This document shows, one piece after another, positions 3,289-5,207 of a stretch of 5,207 bases of DNA. A program made the position numbers and the translations under genes. Each line of letters begins with the position of its first letter. Position 1 is the stretch's first letter. Under the pieces are notes generated by a model. The model worked only from the letters and a program-made list of their open reading frames with translations, was not told where the DNA came from and made no database searches. The DNA lies in the NCBI GenBank assembly GCA_904501715.1, contig CAJGCD010000084.1, forward strand, positions 1 through 5,207, given 5' to 3'. Origin of the DNA: an uncultured Clostridia bacterium (GTDB lineage Bacteria > Bacillota > Clostridia > Oscillospirales > CAG-272).

Positions 3289-5207
3289 ATGAAATACAAG
3301 GATCTTGCTCCAAAGCCGAATTTCTCGGAGATACACTCCGAGGTAGGAAGCTTCTGGAAGGACGAAAACATTTTTGAGAGATCTGTCAACAAGGTCGCTC
3401 CCGAGGTCGTTTTCTACGACGGACCTCCCTTCCCCACGGGAAAGCCTCACCACGGAACGGTTCTCGTTTCCTTTATCAAGGATATGATCGCCCGCTACTG
3501 GACAATGCGCGGATATAGCGTACCCAGAGTATGGGGCTGGGACTGCCACGGACTTCCCATTGAAAATCAGGCTGAGACCCTTATGGGTATCAACGACAAG
3601 AACGAGATAGAGAACTCTATCGGTATCGACAAGTTCAACGAAAAGTGCTTCGAGATAGTTTCGAGCAACAACGACGCCTGGAGAGAGTACATCGAGCAGA
3701 TGGCGCGTTGGGTAGACTATGACAACGCATACAAGACAATGAACCCCTCCTTTATGGAGAGCGTTATGTGGGCGTTCAAGACCTGCTACGACAAGGGACT
3801 TATCTATAAGGATTACAGAGTAACTCCCTACTGTACTCACTGCGAGACCTCGCTCTCGATCTCCGATACCCGTGAATCCGACTCCACCCGTCCCCGTCAG
3901 GACAGATGGATAGCGGTAAAGTTCAAGACTCAGCTTACCGAGGCAGAAAAGCCCGTATTCTTCCTTGCGTGGACGACCACCCCTTGGACTCTTCCCTCCA
4001 ACCTCTGCTTGGCAGTGGGTGAAAAGCTCACCTACGCATTCGTTGAGGTAGGCGACGAGATACTCGTTGCGGGCAAGGATACACTTCCCAACTTTAAAAA
4101 CGTATTTGGCGCGGAGCCCGTTATAGTTAAGGAATGTCAGGGTGCGGAGCTTATAGGAAACACCTACGAGCCTCTCTTCCCCTACTTCGCTGACCTTGCC
4201 GAGAAGGGCGCCTTCAGAGTAGTTAGCGCTGATTACGTCGGAGCCGACGAGGGTGTTGGTATAGTTCATACCGCTCCCGCATTCGGTGAGGACGACTACT
4301 GGACCTGCAAGAACAACGGTATGCCCCTTGTCAACCCCGTTGACGCTAAGGGTAGATTTACCGAGGAGATAACCGACTTCTATCCCCTTCAGGGCGAGAA
4401 GACTGTTATCGAGATGAACCCCATCATCATCCGCTTCCTTTATGAGCAGGGCAAGGCTGTTGCTGACGGCACTATCGAGCATAACTATCCTCACTGCTGG
4501 AGATGTAAGCGCCCCCTTATCTACAAGGCAATGGATGCTTACTACTTCGATATCGGCAAGATAAAGGACAGACTTATCGAGACCAACGAGGAGATAAACT
4601 GGGTTCCCGACACCGTAAAGCACGGACGCTTTGGCAACTGGCTTGAGGGCGCACGTGACTGGAACATCTCCCGTAACCGTTACTGGAGCACGCCTATTCC
4701 GATTTGGAACTGTGACAACGACGCCTGCCGTCACCAGGAGGTGCTGGGAAGCGTTGAGGAGATATACGAAAAGTCGGGCATTCGCTTGACCGATCTCCAC
4801 CGTCAGTTTATGGATAAGGTAACATATAAGTGTCCCAAGTGCGGCGGCACTATGAGAAGAATACCCGAGGTACTTGACTGCTGGTTCGAGAGCGGAAGCG
4901 TACCTTTTGCACAGAAGCACTATCCCTTTGAGAATAAAGAGTGGTTTGAGGACCATTTCCCCTGCGATTTCGTAGTTGAATACACAGGACAGATCCGTTG
5001 CTGGTTCTACTACCTCCACGTTCTCGCAATCGCTCTCTTTGATAAGCCTGCGTTCCGTAACTGTGTAGTACACGGAACTATTCTTGCAAAGGACGGAAAG
5101 AAGCTTTCCAAGTCCTCGAAGAACTATACAGACCCCATGGAGCTTATGCAGAAGTTCGGTACAGACTCACTCCGTCTCTACCTCTATCAGACCAATGCAA
5201 TGCTCAT
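3289..5207 (+). CDS. ileS: Isoleucyl-tRNA synthetase, type 2 (IleS2-like), 3' end missing
   Basis: The first 639 codons of a cytoplasmic class I enzyme that charges tRNA-Ile; the full family length is about 1,040 residues, so the anticodon-binding part lies beyond the right edge. The active-site region reads DGPPFPTGKPHHGTV (44-58) followed by GWDCHGLPIE (83-92), typical of the eukaryote-like type 2 form. The first signature, normally HxGH, reads H54-H55-G56-T57. The CP1 editing domain shows WTTTPWTLPSN (228-238) and GIVHTAPAFGEDDY (324-337). Cysteine pairs, probably zinc sites, are C182/C185, C403/C406, C475/C480 and C515/C518. DCWFESGS (530-537) and KLSKS (605-609, the KMSKS loop) follow. 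The ATG at 3289 has AGGAGG (3275-3280) 8 bases upstream. Codon use is strongly biased: no TTA, CTA or TCA in the first 626 codons, as expected of a highly expressed gene. The sialidase-like gene diverges upstream. Confidence 0.96.
   Translation, partial: MKYKDLAPKPNFSEIHSEVGSFWKDENIFERSVNKVAPEVVFYDGPPFPTGKPHHGTVLVSFIKDMIARYWTMRGYSVPRVWGWDCHGLPIENQAETLMGINDKNEIENSIGIDKFNEKCFEIVSSNNDAWREYIEQMARWVDYDNAYKTMNPSFMESVMWAFKTCYDKGLIYKDYRVTPYCTHCETSLSISDTRESDSTRPRQDRWIAVKFKTQLTEAEKPVFFLAWTTTPWTLPSNLCLAVGEKLTYAFVEVGDEILVAGKDTLPNFKNVFGAEPVIVKECQGAELIGNTYEPLFPYFADLAEKGAFRVVSADYVGADEGVGIVHTAPAFGEDDYWTCKNNGMPLVNPVDAKGRFTEEITDFYPLQGEKTVIEMNPIIIRFLYEQGKAVADGTIEHNYPHCWRCKRPLIYKAMDAYYFDIGKIKDRLIETNEEINWVPDTVKHGRFGNWLEGARDWNISRNRYWSTPIPIWNCDNDACRHQEVLGSVEEIYEKSGIRLTDLHRQFMDKVTYKCPKCGGTMRRIPEVLDCWFESGSVPFAQKHYPFENKEWFEDHFPCDFVVEYTGQIRCWFYYLHVLAIALFDKPAFRNCVVHGTILAKDGKKLSKSSKNYTDPMELMQKFGTDSLRLYLYQTNAML

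Noticed and set aside
3250..5073. 607-residue open frame on the minus strand
   Set aside because: It lies fully antisense to the unmistakable ileS coding region in a codon-aligned frame. Its product has no recognisable family motifs, and its openness is explained by the absence of TTA, CTA and TCA codons in ileS.
1..5207. Mobile element, CRISPR array, defence or other novel multi-gene system
   Set aside because: No transposase, integrase, long direct or terminal repeats, spacer array, tRNA or rRNA was seen. The genes are single housekeeping units plus one glycosidase-like gene.

Overview
The window looks like ordinary chromosomal sequence from a Gram-positive anaerobe of the class Clostridia (Bacillota), possibly a gut member of the Oscillospirales or a relative. 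This rests on the yceD-rpmF gene pair, strong AGGAGG-type ribosome binding sites ahead of every gene, AT-rich intergenic DNA with near-consensus sigma-A promoters, and an eukaryote-like (type 2) isoleucyl-tRNA synthetase. The lineage is an inference from gene content; no rRNA or other marker is present.

Layout, left to right. (1) Positions 1-805, minus strand: a short operon of yceD (DUF177, 172 aa) followed by rpmF (ribosomal protein L32, 61 aa), closed by a stem-loop terminator at the left edge. (2) Positions 806-1015: a compact divergent promoter region. A perfect-consensus promoter for yceD and a near-consensus promoter for the plus strand overlap, with their -10 boxes on the same bases of opposite strands. 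(3) Positions 1016-1912, plus strand: nnrD, a stand-alone ADP/ATP-dependent NAD(P)H-hydrate dehydratase. (4) Positions 1919-1950: a strong bidirectional terminator between convergent genes. (5) Positions 1949-3082, minus strand: a cytoplasmic sialidase-superfamily beta-propeller protein with five Asp-box motifs, of unknown substrate. (6) Positions 3083-3288: a second divergent promoter region with back-to-back promoters for the sialidase-like gene and ileS. (7) Positions 3289-5207, plus strand: the first 639 codons of ileS, which runs off the right edge.

Most of the window is housekeeping: ribosome assembly (yceD, rpmF), repair of damaged NAD(P)H (nnrD) and tRNA charging (ileS). The sialidase-like gene is the accessory element. 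It is a self-contained unit with its own promoter and terminator, and nothing around it shares its pathway. I found no mobile element, CRISPR array, tRNA, rRNA, riboswitch or defence system, and no convincing undescribed system. The points most worth a second look are the shared symmetric promoter at 845-897, the altered HIGH motif (H-H-G-T) in the isoleucyl-tRNA synthetase, the missing T-box leader on ileS, and the unusual sialidase-like protein.
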